A stretch of DNA of 64,000 bases from Streptosporangium brasiliense (GTDB lineage Bacteria > Actinomycetota > Actinomycetes > Streptosporangiales > Streptosporangiaceae), in the NCBI RefSeq assembly GCF_030811595.1, contig NZ_JAUSRB010000002.1:2480001-2544000 (forward strand), written 5' to 3'. The position numbers and the translations under genes are program-made. The notes beneath the pieces are model-generated. The model searched no databases and was not told the DNA's origin. It saw nothing but the letters and a program-made list of their open reading frames with translations. Positions 50,570 to 59,383 of the stretch are shown one piece after another (within the stretch, counting starts at the first letter, position 1; the number at the start of each line of letters is the position of its first letter).

Positions 50570-53488
50570 ATGCGACAAAAAAGTAAATATCATGCTTTCA
50601 TATCCTACAGTCATGGCGGAGACGCCTTTGTCGCCGAGGAATTGCAGAACAGGCTTCAGCGATTCGCGCGGCCCTGGTGGAGACCGAGATCGCTCAGGAT
50701 CTTCCGCGACAGGACGGATCTCGCCGCCGGCGGCAGCGCCTGGCCGGAGATCGAGAGGGCGCTGGCCCGGTCGGAGTGGTTCCTGCTCGTCGCCTCGCCC
50801 GCGTCGGCGGCGTCGCCGTGGGTGCGCAGGGAGATCCAGTGGTGGATGTCGCGCAAGCCCGGCGGGGCGGACAGGTTCCTGATCGCCCTGACGGCGGGTG
50901 ACATCGTCTGGGAGGGCGACGATTTCGACTGGTGCGCGACCACCGCACTGCCCAGGCGGGAACTCGCCGGAGCCTTCGCCCAAGAACCGATATGGGCCGA
51001 CCTCCGGCGGGAGAAGGGCCTGCGGGGCGCCACCGCGGCGGGTGGTGACACCGGACCGGGAGCGGACGGTCCGGAGCCACTGGGAGACCTCGTCGTCGCG
51101 GACCTCGCCGCGCCGATCCGCGCACGTCCCAAGGACACGATGGTGGGGCTGCACGTCCGTTACCGGCGCCGGCTGCGCCAGACGGTCGGCGGCGTCATCG
51201 CCGTCCTCACCGCCCTGCTGGTAGGCCTCTCCTACGCGGCCGCCGTCGCCTTCCAGCAGCGCGACGTCGCGACCAGCAGGGAGAAGGTGAGCAACTCCCG
51301 TCAGCTGGCCGCCACGGCGGACTCCCTGCTCGGCACCCACGCCGACGTGGCGCAGCTGCTGTCGGTGGCCGCCTACCGGCTGGATGACAACCCGCAGACG
51401 CGGGCGGCGCTGTTCAGAGCCGTCACGGCCAGCCCCCACCTGGTGAGATATCTCCACGCCCCCGAGGACATATCGGTCGTCAGAGCCTCGGGGGACGGTG
51501 AGTCCGTCGTCGCCGGCACCCGGGGCGGTGACCTTCTGCGCTGGAACGTCGCGACACTGGAGCGGACACACCTCACCCGCATGGCCAGACCGGTGGTCGA
51601 CGTGTCGGTCGGCTTCAGCGGACAGGCGGTGGCCGCCACCGACGGCGTGTCCATCGCGTACTGGGACGCGCGGGAAGGCGCTCAGGAACTCCCCGGCCGG
51701 CCGCCGATGAGGGCGACCGCCGTCGGTCTTTCCCCTTCCGGGAGATTCGTCGCCCTCTCCGAGCCGCCGGGGGAGCCGTACGACAAGCCGGCCCGGCTCG
51801 CCGTGTTCGACCGGCGCGACGGGGAATGGCGCTCGTTCCGCCCGCGTGACCTCCCCAAAGGGGCTGCCGAAATAGTGTTCCCGTCGGAGTCGTCGGTGAT
51901 TTTCTTCGGCTCGGACGGGGCGCTGGAGGAGTGGGAGGTGCGCCCCCTCAGGAACAGGACGGTTTCAACGGGTTTCTTCCCCATGTACGACCCGGCCGGC
52001 GCGATATCGCCCACCGGCCGCAGGCTGGGCATGGCCAACGGGAGAACGCCCGCATCGGTGTGGGACAGGGCGGAGCGGTCCTACGACCCTGAGAAGCCCG
52101 ACTTCGTCACGCCCATCCGGAACGGCCGGCCGACCGCGATGGCGATCAGCGGTGACGGGCGCCGGGTGGCCGTGGCCAGCGCGGGCACCGTCTACGTGTC
52201 CGATGTGACCGCGGAGAAGATGTCCGATGTGACCGCGGAGCAGAACGGACAGCCGAGGGAGTTGACCGGCAACAGCTCCGTCAACGAGCGTGGCGTGGTG
52301 TTCCTCGGCGCCGAGGGCGACCGCCTGGTCTCGGCCTCCGGGCGCACACTGACGCTGTGGGACCTCCGGCAGGTGTCACGGATCAGCACGCGCATCAGGA
52401 TGAAGGTCCCCTGGGGATGCATGGCCTGCCCCGGCCCGCGCGTCGAGGTACGTCCCGACGGGCGGCAGTTCGTCATCGACCGGGGCGGGGCGGAGTTCCA
52501 TCATGCCGACGGGTCGCCCGCGCAGGACTTCCCGGTGAAAGGCCAGGTCCCCCTCTCGTGGTCTCCGCACGGACACCTGATCCTCACCGTGGACGGCGGG
52601 GCCGGCGACAGCTACCGGGTCTGGGACGGGCACAACCGCCCTCTCGGCTCCTGGAAGGACCCGGCGGCCCTGTCGATCGCCTGGTCGCGGGACAGCCGCC
52701 GGGTCATCATCGCCCACCCGTCCGGCGACATCACGGTCAGGGACGTCGCCGACGGCGCTCTCGTCAGTGAGTCCCGCGCGCTGCCCGTGAGCGACCCCGA
52801 CGACGTGACGAGCGCCGTCGTCAACCCCGGAGCCATGACGGCCGGATTCTTCGAAACCCGCTGGGAGCACGACGGACAGGTGTGGGTCGTCGACCTGGCG
52901 TCCGGACGGCGGCGTGCCGTCCGGGGCGATCCGGTGGAGGCGATCGGCTTCTCCGGGCACCACTTCCTCGTGCAGCGGGAGAACGGGCGGCTCGACGTGT
53001 TCGACGAGCGGGGAGAGCACCACATCCGGTCGATCGGGGGCGAGGGGGACCCCGTGGGGGAGATGGTCACCGCTCCCCGGTCCACCCTCGTCGCCAGGCA
53101 GCGCAGGGACGGCACCGTTCTGCTCGTCGACATCGCCGACGGCTCCACACTCGGCGCGTTCGACCTGCCCAGCAAGTCGCCGACCACCCGGACGGGGATG
53201 GCTCTCACCCCTGACGGCGCCTCCCTCATCACCGTGACCGAGGACGACATCACCGGCCAGGAGATCGGCGAGGCCCAGGTGTGGGACCTGTCCATCAGCA
53301 GATGGCTGTCGACGGCATGCGCCACGGTGGGCCGCGACCTCACGGCGGCGGAATGGGAGCAGTACGTGGGCACACCGGCGCCGGCGACCTCCCCCTGCGG
53401 CGGGGCCGCCGCCCGCCGCGGAACGGACGACCGTCGGAGGGACGGAGTTCCCCCTCGCCTGCGGAGCTCACCGACAGGGATGTCCTGA
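50570..53488 (+). CDS. TIR domain / transmembrane / WD40 beta-propeller protein
   Basis: A 972-residue protein. Residues 5-135 are a TIR-like domain: YHAFISYSHGGDAFVAEELQ, FRDRTDLAAG, then WPEIERALARSEWFLLVASP with Glu60 as the likely catalytic NADase residue. A membrane helix is at about 205-227, followed by SREKVSNSRQLAATADSLLG, a linker common before WD40 repeats in bacterial signalling proteins. The rest (about 275-930) is a beta-propeller with repeated SPxG/SxDGRxxA elements. It could sense an external or internal cue through the propeller and deplete NAD. ATG 50570 has only a weak ribosome site. No partner gene is obvious. Confidence 0.85.
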   Translation: MRQKSKYHAFISYSHGGDAFVAEELQNRLQRFARPWWRPRSLRIFRDRTDLAAGGSAWPEIERALARSEWFLLVASPASAASPWVRREIQWWMSRKPGGADRFLIALTAGDIVWEGDDFDWCATTALPRRELAGAFAQEPIWADLRREKGLRGATAAGGDTGPGADGPEPLGDLVVADLAAPIRARPKDTMVGLHVRYRRRLRQTVGGVIAVLTALLVGLSYAAAVAFQQRDVATSREKVSNSRQLAATADSLLGTHADVAQLLSVAAYRLDDNPQTRAALFRAVTASPHLVRYLHAPEDISVVRASGDGESVVAGTRGGDLLRWNVATLERTHLTRMARPVVDVSVGFSGQAVAATDGVSIAYWDAREGAQELPGRPPMRATAVGLSPSGRFVALSEPPGEPYDKPARLAVFDRRDGEWRSFRPRDLPKGAAEIVFPSESSVIFFGSDGALEEWEVRPLRNRTVSTGFFPMYDPAGAISPTGRRLGMANGRTPASVWDRAERSYDPEKPDFVTPIRNGRPTAMAISGDGRRVAVASAGTVYVSDVTAEKMSDVTAEQNGQPRELTGNSSVNERGVVFLGAEGDRLVSASGRTLTLWDLRQVSRISTRIRMKVPWGCMACPGPRVEVRPDGRQFVIDRGGAEFHHADGSPAQDFPVKGQVPLSWSPHGHLILTVDGGAGDSYRVWDGHNRPLGSWKDPAALSIAWSRDSRRVIIAHPSGDITVRDVADGALVSESRALPVSDPDDVTSAVVNPGAMTAGFFETRWEHDGQVWVVDLASGRRRAVRGDPVEAIGFSGHHFLVQRENGRLDVFDERGEHHIRSIGGEGDPVGEMVTAPRSTLVARQRRDGTVLLVDIADGSTLGAFDLPSKSPTTRTGMALTPDGASLITVTEDDITGQEIGEAQVWDLSISRWLSTACATVGRDLTAAEWEQYVGTPAPATSPCGGAAARRGTDDRRRDGVPPRLRSSPTGMS

Positions 53489-53721
53489 ATCCGCTGACCG
53501 AGCATCAGCGGAACGTCCTCACCGAGACCCCCGGCTGCCCGGTGATCGGCTCCGCCGGCCTCAGGGCGTGACAGACAGGCCGGCTCGGGACGCCTTGACA
53601 TCCGGCCGACCGGGCTCTCGCCTATCGTGGTCATGGCGTCGCGTGCCTGTCCGGTGCGGCACCCGCACGCGGAGCACACGCCCCTTCACCACGGCTTCAC
53701 CACGGCGAGAGAGACCAGGTC

Positions 53722-54045
53722 ATGATCTTCATTACCGTCAAGTTCACCGTCCGTCCCGAGCGGAGCGAGGAATGGCTCTCGCTCGTCGACGACTTCACCC
53801 GGGCCACCCGGCAGGAGCCGGGCAACGTCTTCTTCGAATGGTCCAGGAGCGTCGAGACGCCCAACCAGTTCGTCCTGCTTGAGGCGTTCGCCTCATCCGC
53901 GGCGGGCGAGGCCCACGTGGGCTCCGAACACTTCAAGACCGCCATGGCGTGGATGCCCGAAGTGATCGCGGAGACACCGGAGATCATCAACGTCGAGGTG
54001 CCCGGCGAGGGCTGGTCGCGGATGGCGGAGCTGTCGCCGGCCTGA
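53722..54045 (+). CDS. antibiotic biosynthesis monooxygenase (ABM) domain protein
   Basis: A 107-residue ferredoxin-like ABM protein: MIFITVKFTVRPERSEEWLS, TRQEPGNVFFEWSRS, FVLLEAFASSAAGEAHVGSE and HFKTAM. Such dimers oxidise quinone-like compounds or bind heme or polyketide products. ATG 53722 follows GAGAGAGACCAGG. Isolated gene. Confidence 0.87.
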   Translation: MIFITVKFTVRPERSEEWLSLVDDFTRATRQEPGNVFFEWSRSVETPNQFVLLEAFASSAAGEAHVGSEHFKTAMAWMPEVIAETPEIINVEVPGEGWSRMAELSPA

Positions 54046-54349
54046 CCCGCCGCTGTACGGCCCGGCGGCACCGGACGGGGAGCGCCCGGTCCGCAGCCGC
54101 GTCGGCTGTCCATCGCCGGATCGCCGCCGGCGGCGAGGATCCGCCCGGGTCGATCGCGCCGCCGGGCGCCGTCCAGTCATGGCTGTCCGTGCTATGGATC
54201 ATCAGGATGTCTCCGGCGTCGTCGGTGACCACGGCGTTCGCCCCGTGGTCCCCGCTCGGCACCTCGCATAGATGCATGACCGGGGCGTCGGAAGCGAGGT
54301 GATATCGGAGGCTTGACCGGCTCGCCGTTCTTCCGGGATCTTGGCTCAT
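54046..54349 (-). pseudogene. truncated Nudix hydrolase remnant
   Basis: From ATG 54349 the frame reads GANAVVTDDAGDILMIHSTD and WTAPGGAIDPGGS, the typical beginning of a Nudix domain. The Nudix box then degenerates: after PAAIRR the expected REVxEExG is missing and the sequence turns into Arg/Ala-rich low complexity. No other frame restores the box. The remnant probably lost its 3' half. The frame runs on antisense into the ABM gene, which is unlikely to be real; the end given is approximate. Confidence 0.6.
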
Positions 54350-55237
54350 GTGACTTCCGGCCCTGGTGGGAGAGATGCTGCGGCAAAAGGTGTCTCTGGC
54401 TCTGGCAAGGTCGTGTCGGCTGTTCCTCGGCGGCGACCCTTGACGGTGGCGACGGTTACGGTGGTTGCCGTCGTTCTGTGTGCGGTGGTGGCGGCCTTCT
54501 TGCTCCGGGACCGGCCGTCCCTCACCGTCCTGCCCCCACCTGACGGGCCCTGGCCGGTGACGTCCTTCTCCGTCTGGCTCTGTCCGGACAAGAAGGGGGA
54601 GGGCGAGGGCGCCGAGAAATGCCGGAGGGGGGTCACCGACCGGCAGCGGCGGGCGGTCGAGACGGCGATCCGCGGAGTGCCCGGTGTCGAGAAGTTCATG
54701 TTTGTGAGTGCCGAAGAGGCGGCCAGGCAGACGGCCGAGCAGTTCGGTGAGGAGGGTCTTCTCACCGAGGAGGAGGCTCCGCCGTCGTTCGACGGTCACC
54801 TGCGGAATGTCGGGGATGAGGACCTGACGCGTCCCCTGATGGACGGCCTGCGAGCGGCTGTTGAGGACCTGCCTGGCGTGGTGTCCGTGAACTTTTCCAC
54901 CGACCGTCTCTTCTGGGACGGAAAATCGGATCTGTCGGTTCAGCTCTGTGGGGAGGGCTTGGAGCAGGAACCGCCCTGTACGGGGCGGGGACGGCCCACC
55001 GGGCAGGAGCGGGAGGCGATCGAGGCGGTGCTCGCGAGGGTCGACGGGATCGACAAAGTCTATTTCCAGGACGCCGAGCACACCCGCAAGGTCGCTGAGT
55101 ACCTGCTGGGCGAGCCGCCCGCCCTCCATGAGGTGGTCGAGAGCTACGAGATCAAGATTGCCGACAGGCGGGTGATAGACGCAGTCAAGGCAGCGCTCCG
55201 GAACGTCCCGGGAGTCGGCAAGGTCGTGGTGCGATAG
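54350..55237 (+). CDS. single-pass protein with two FtsX-ectodomain-like repeats
   Basis: A 295-residue protein: cytosolic N-terminus, membrane helix at about 31-52, then two related extracytoplasmic units (73-182 and 194-295). Each has a strand with a Cys (FSVWLC, LSVQLC), a second Cys, a helix (TDRQRRAVETAIRGVPGVEK; TGQEREAIEAVLARVDGIDK) and strand-loop F/YFxxAExxxR, as in the FtsX extracellular domain that activates cell-wall hydrolases. There is no FtsX permease. It may be a regulator of wall hydrolases; the lytic transglycosylase gene lies convergently next to it. TTG 54341 is an alternative start. Confidence 0.7.
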   Translation: MTSGPGGRDAAAKGVSGSGKVVSAVPRRRPLTVATVTVVAVVLCAVVAAFLLRDRPSLTVLPPPDGPWPVTSFSVWLCPDKKGEGEGAEKCRRGVTDRQRRAVETAIRGVPGVEKFMFVSAEEAARQTAEQFGEEGLLTEEEAPPSFDGHLRNVGDEDLTRPLMDGLRAAVEDLPGVVSVNFSTDRLFWDGKSDLSVQLCGEGLEQEPPCTGRGRPTGQEREAIEAVLARVDGIDKVYFQDAEHTRKVAEYLLGEPPALHEVVESYEIKIADRRVIDAVKAALRNVPGVGKVVVR

Positions 55238-55385
55238 CCCGGCCTCCGGGTGGCCGGGAGCGTTCAGGACGGAGACAGAGCCCCGGCAGAGCGGTCACCG
55301 CAGCAGCCGGTTCTCCCCGCGACCTGACGGGCCTACGAGAGGTGAATCGACTCGGGGGAGCCAGGAGCGGTGCCGGGTCGCGAGG

Positions 55386-56357
55386 TCAGGGGCCGGTGAG
55401 GCGGCGGTCGCCGCGGGTGGTGACCACGAAGACCTGCCAGTTGTAGTAGGCGTAGTAGTTCCTGATGTCCCGCTTGATCTGGCGGGCGTGCAGCAGCACC
55501 GCGTCGACGTACGCCTGGGAGTGGTTGTAGGCGTACAGCGCGCGCCGGTAGTCGCGCGGCGCCCCCGAGGCGTGCAGGTAGTTGGCCGCGGCCAGCAGGG
55601 CGTCGCGGGTGTCCTGGATGTCACCGCCCATCCCGTAGGCGTCCCACGTTCCCGGCATGAACTGCATGGGGCCCTTGGCGCCCGTGTGGCTCGGTGACCG
55701 TACCCGGCCGAACTTGGTCTCGACGAACATCACCGCCGCCAGCACCTCCCACTCGACGCCGAAGCGGCGCGCGGCGTGCCGGAAGTGGCCGAGCAGGACA
55801 TCGGCGGGCTCGGGCGGCTGGACGCGGAATTGCGCCGGCTTGCTGATGGGCCGGACGAGGGAGAGCAGGTTCCGGGCGGCCGTCACGTTGTCCTTCGCCT
55901 GCCCGGCCAGGGCCTTCGGCAGCCTGGCGTAGGTGCGGGAGGCGACCTGTGGGTTGCGGGCCAGGTAGCGGTAGATGCGCTGCTGGTGCAGGGCAAGCAG
56001 CACCACCGGCTCAGGGGGGTCTCCCTTGGCGGGGTCGCCGTCGCGGATCCAGCCGTCGACGGCACGTCGCAGCTCCGCGACGGTGCCGGTCAGGGAACGG
56101 GCCAGCCGTGACGGGTCGGTGGGGATGGCCACGTCCGGAGCGGGCAGGGCGGGCGCCTGACCCGCGGGCGTCCGGGGTGCGGACTCCTTCGCCTTCGCCG
56201 GTGGCGTCGCCGGACGCTCCGCGGCGGGCCGGACCGCCGTCTGGCCGGGAGCGGCCGGTGAGGCGGCGCCCTGCGCGCCGGCGCAGCCGGAGACCGCGAG
56301 GGCCAGGGCGACGAGCGAGGCGGCCATCGGCCTCCCGCGCGACCGGCCCGCGCGCAT
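55386..56357 (-). CDS. lytic transglycosylase lipoprotein (SLT-like)
   Basis: A 323-residue exported enzyme. From ATG 56357 there is a compact lipoprotein signal (MAASLVALALAVSGCAG). A Pro/Ala-rich linker follows, then a helical region (residues about 75-190) and the transglycosylase domain: WEVLAAVMFVETKFGRVRSP with catalytic Glu, GAKGPMQFMPGTWDAYG and LYAYNHSQAYVDAV. It cleaves peptidoglycan. ATG 56462 would add 35 basic residues before the signal and is possible. Confidence 0.88.
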   Translation of the reverse strand: MRAGRSRGRPMAASLVALALAVSGCAGAQGAASPAAPGQTAVRPAAERPATPPAKAKESAPRTPAGQAPALPAPDVAIPTDPSRLARSLTGTVAELRRAVDGWIRDGDPAKGDPPEPVVLLALHQQRIYRYLARNPQVASRTYARLPKALAGQAKDNVTAARNLLSLVRPISKPAQFRVQPPEPADVLLGHFRHAARRFGVEWEVLAAVMFVETKFGRVRSPSHTGAKGPMQFMPGTWDAYGMGGDIQDTRDALLAAANYLHASGAPRDYRRALYAYNHSQAYVDAVLLHARQIKRDIRNYYAYYNWQVFVVTTRGDRRLTGP

Positions 56358-56499
56358 GTCCGGCGGCCCGCCACCCGAGGCGTCCGGCCGCGCGGGCACC
56401 GCCCGCCCACCCGGCCGACGGCCACGCTCCTGCCCTGCGACTCCCGCGCGCTGATCGTTCATCGGCCCCAACGTACCCGAGCGACGACCTCCCAGGCCG

Positions 56500-56584
56500 T
56501 TTTCCCGGGTGACACGGCTTTCCCAAGTGGCATGTTTCCCGGGTGGCACGCTTTCCCGAGCGACATGTTTCCCGGGTGACGCGG
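56500..56584. repeat. about 17-nt tandem repeat upstream of the transglycosylase
   Basis: Five copies of a GTTTCCCGGGTGACACG-like unit occur with small changes in the gap before the transglycosylase start. The gap otherwise shows no gene; the VOC promoter lies in its right end. Confidence 0.75.
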
Positions 56585-56692
56585 CGGTGAGGGGCGGCCC
56601 GCCGTACCGGCGCCGGAACCCGGTCCGGGAACACATGCGCCATCCTGGACGGAAGGATCAGACCCACACCCCCTCTGCCGCAGGAGTCGCCG

Positions 56693-57040
56693 ATGTCAGC
56701 CCGTCGGATCGTCCCCAACATCCAGTCGGAAGCCCTGGAGGAGAGCTCGGAGTTCTACGGCCTGCTCGGCCTGGAGGAGGTCATGAACCACGGCTGGATC
56801 ATGACCCTCGCCTCTCCGTCCACGCCTGCGGCCCAGGTCAGCTTCATGATCAGCGACAAGACCGCATCCGTCATCCCGGACGTGAGCATCGAGGTGGACG
56901 ATGTGGACGCGGCTTACGCGGCCATGCGCGAGCGCGGCGCCGAGATCGTGCACCCGCTGCGGGACGAGGAGTGGGGAGTCCGCCGGTTCTTCGTCCGCGA
57001 CCCGAACGGCCGTGTGGTCAACGTTCTGGAGCATCGATGA
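56693..57040 (+). CDS. VOC-family (glyoxalase-like) protein
   Basis: A 115-residue VOC protein: LEESSEFYGLLGLEEVMNHG, VSIEVDDVDAAYAAMRERGA and RRFFVRDPNGRVVNVLEH. It resembles the 48110 protein and small resistance or isomerase proteins of the family. ATG 56693 follows CAGGAG. The convergent TioE-type regulator lies downstream. Confidence 0.9.
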   Translation: MSARRIVPNIQSEALEESSEFYGLLGLEEVMNHGWIMTLASPSTPAAQVSFMISDKTASVIPDVSIEVDDVDAAYAAMRERGAEIVHPLRDEEWGVRRFFVRDPNGRVVNVLEHR

Positions 57041-57158
57041 CCGCGGGGATCAGGCAGCGGTGTCGGCCGACGCGGGGCCCGGCCCTGCCGGCCGGGCAGG
57101 TACCGGTCGCCGCGCGACGCCCGATCCTCGACGCGCTCGGCCAGCACGGTGGCGACAC

Positions 57159-57893
57159 CTAGTCCAGGGCGTCCCCTGCATGAAGGGTGCCGCGCTGACG
57201 CAGGTAGGCGGCGAGTTCGGCCGCGCCGGCCAGCATTGAGAGGCCGCGCGCGGACAGCCGGCGGCGCCAGTCGCCCAGGACGGACTCCAGGGGGGCCAGG
57301 CCTCCGGCTGTCCGCACCTGTGCGAGCAGCGGGGAGATCTGCTCCAGCAGATACCCTCCGCGTCTGAGCTGGTGGGCCAGCCGGGCGTCCCGCACGTCGG
57401 CAGGGGTGTAGACGCGGTAACCGGTCTGCGGGTCCCGCTGCGGACGGATCAATCCGGCCTGCTCCCATTTGCGGAGGGTCGCCGGCCGGATCCCCAGTTT
57501 CCGGGCCAGCGGCCCGATGAACGTGACGCCGGGCGGGGGAGGGTCGGGCGTTCCTGACTGCGCCAGGTCCCGGAGCGCCTTTTCCACGGCCGAGAGCGTC
57601 CGGCGGTCCTCGAGGAGCTGGAGATGGCTTCCATCGATCAGCTCCAGGGCGTCCTCGACCGCGCCCTGGTTCACCGCCCGCATGATCGACGTTGCCGTCT
57701 GGTGTCCGTGGGCCGACACCAGGGCGGTGAACGCGCGAAGGGCCTGCGCGTGGAGGGGGGTGTAGGTCCGGTAGCCGTGGGGTGTGCGGTCCGCCGGCGG
57801 GAGGATGCCGGCTTCTTCGTAGTTCCGCACCGCCTGTGTCGACAGGCCGTGCTCACGCGCCAGGTCGACCGGCCGGAGTCGCTCACCGGACAT
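57159..57893 (-). CDS. TioE-family double MerR-type transcriptional regulator
   Basis: A 244-residue regulator with two MerR-type HTH modules: LRPVDLAREHGLSTQAVRNY with EEAGILPPADR at the N-terminus and FIGPLARKLGIRPATLRKWE with QAGLIRPQRD after residue 125. Two such modules in one chain define the TioE family named after the thiocoraline cluster. ATG 57893. The target may be itself or the divergent gene at 58198. Confidence 0.88.
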   Translation of the reverse strand: MSGERLRPVDLAREHGLSTQAVRNYEEAGILPPADRTPHGYRTYTPLHAQALRAFTALVSAHGHQTATSIMRAVNQGAVEDALELIDGSHLQLLEDRRTLSAVEKALRDLAQSGTPDPPPPGVTFIGPLARKLGIRPATLRKWEQAGLIRPQRDPQTGYRVYTPADVRDARLAHQLRRGGYLLEQISPLLAQVRTAGGLAPLESVLGDWRRRLSARGLSMLAGAAELAAYLRQRGTLHAGDALD

Positions 57894-58197
57894 GTGACCG
57901 CCTCATGGAGTTGAAGGTTATTACCTCATTGGCCCAGTAAAAACGGATGAAAGTTTACACTTATGGTTCAACGATGTGGTCGAAGATGCTGCCAGTTTCA
58001 TTGAAGCGGACAGGACCGCCACGGCTGCCGACTCATCGATCCAGGACGCCGCTTTGGGCCTTCCCCGGCGGAAGCGCCGCCGGTACGCCTGAGGGCGGCC
58101 GACGACGCGCCGGAGCGCCGGAGCGCCGGAGCGCCGGAGGCACGTCATGCCGGCGGTAGGTGCCGCTACGGGTCCTTCGGACGCGGGATAACCTGGC
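57894..58197. promoter_or_regulatory. divergent gap with AT-rich block and 8-nt repeat
   Basis: The 304-base gap starts with an AT-rich block at 57915-57980, likely to hold the regulator promoter. Near 58111-58140 an 8-base CGGAGCGC unit repeats about 3.5 times. No gene was seen. Confidence 0.5.
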
Positions 58198-58755
58198 ATG
58201 GTGGGCGTCACCACCGGTAGCTACACGTTGGGGCCTGAGTCCGGCAGGCTCCTCGTCAACACGGCCCGCAGCGGGCTGGGGGCGAAGGCCGGCCACGATC
58301 TCACCATCGAGGTCACCCGCTGGCATGGCGAGGCCACAGTCGACACCACTGACCCGGCCGGCTCCTCGGTGACCGTCGAGATCGACGCCGGGTCGTTCGA
58401 AGTCCGGGAAGGGACCGGTGGCGTCAAGCCCCTCACGGGCTCCGACCGCCGGGAGATCGAGAAAATCCTCCGAGAGAAGATCCTTCACACCGGGCGTAAC
58501 CCAATGATCACGTTCCGGTCGACCCGGGTCGACGGGACCGCGGAGTCGTTCCGCGTCGAGGGCGACCTCACCATCGTCGGCGTCACACAGCCCGTCGAGA
58601 TACAGGGCTCGCTGGCCGGGAGCCGCGCACAGGGCTCGGCGACCATCGTGCAGACCCGATGGGGGATCCGGCCCTACTCGGCGCTGTTCGGCGCGCTCAA
58701 GGTCGGTGACGGAGTCGAGATACGGTTCGACGCCGACCTCACCCCGAAGCGGTGA
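58198..58755 (+). CDS. YceI-family lipocalin-like protein
   Basis: A 185-residue YceI-like protein: GSYTLGPESGRLLVNTARSG, AKAGHDLTIEV, SDRREIEKILREKIL, PMITFRST and GDLTIVGVTQPVEI. The variant GAKAGHDL start is typical of one actinobacterial subgroup. Cytosolic; a lipid or isoprenoid carrier is expected. ATG 58198 or GTG 58201. Divergent from TioE-type regulator. Confidence 0.88.
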   Translation: MVGVTTGSYTLGPESGRLLVNTARSGLGAKAGHDLTIEVTRWHGEATVDTTDPAGSSVTVEIDAGSFEVREGTGGVKPLTGSDRREIEKILREKILHTGRNPMITFRSTRVDGTAESFRVEGDLTIVGVTQPVEIQGSLAGSRAQGSATIVQTRWGIRPYSALFGALKVGDGVEIRFDADLTPKR

Positions 58756-59302
58756 CCCCGGCCACGCGGGGTCCGGTCCGTGGGTGCTCCCGAGAGGGCG
58801 CGGACCATCGGAGAACACTTCCGACCACGGGGACCCCGGCCCGCGGGTGCTCCGTAAGGCGCGGACCGCGGTAATCCGAGGGCGATCGTCCCTCGCCTTC
58901 CATCGTTCGCCTTCCGTCGCTCGCCGCAACACCCGGATCGGCACGGATCGACATTGAGGGACCGGCACGGACCGTGACCCTCTGGCCTCGACCAGGTCTC
59001 ACGGGTCCATAGGAACATTGACCAGGTCTCTCGGCTCCACAGGAACCTCGACCAGATCTCGACTCTGCGGGAATCCCGACCAGGTCCCTCGGCTCCGTGG
59101 GAACGAGTGATCCGGCCCGGCGGCTCTCAGCGCGGACCCCGGGCTTCACGGCGTGCGCAGACCGTGCCGGGCCAGCCGCTGAACCATGTCTGAGCAGCAT
59201 GGTTATTCATTCCGGTATCGATCGCACCCTCTTGTCGATATTAGACACGACCTGGATCGACCTGGTCTGCTCTCACCGTTCGCCGAGAGCAAGGAGTCCC
59301 CC
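58756..59302. other. long gap with tandem repeats before the leader peptide and MFS gene
   Basis: A 547-base gap. At 58756-58860 two related blocks of about 70 bases occur (GGCCACGCGGGGTCCGG and ACCCCGGCCCGCGGGTGC types). A 30-base array follows at 58991-59105. The right end (59205-59300) is AT-richer and may contain the promoter of the leader frame at 59303. Confidence 0.6.
58991..59105. repeat. 30-nt tandem repeat, four copies
   Basis: GACCAGGTCT-type units begin at 58991, 59021, 59051 and 59079 (periods 30, 30, 28), with a CTCGGCTCCATAGGAAC-like core. Confidence 0.8.
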
Positions 59303-59383
59303 GTGTCGCACCGCCGTACCCCCACTTGCCCGCTGCGGCTTCGGGTGGAGTCGGCCGCCGCCGTCCGGACCGTGCTCGCGTGA
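59303..59383 (+). CDS. possible leader peptide coupled to the MFS gene
   Basis: A 26-codon frame with a strong AAGGAG seven bases before GTG 59303. The peptide is Arg- and Ala-rich and contains one Cys (TCPLRLRVESAAAVRTVLA). Its TGA overlaps the GTG start of the MFS gene (GTGA). The MFS gene has no ribosome site, so its translation probably depends on this frame. It recalls short actinobacterial leader peptides but no exact family is recognised. Confidence 0.5.
   Translation: MSHRRTPTCPLRLRVESAAAVRTVLA

Noticed and set aside
53987..55129. Extended minus-strand frame containing the Nudix start
   Set aside because: Only the part after ATG 54349 resembles a protein family; the upstream part is antisense to the FtsX-like gene.
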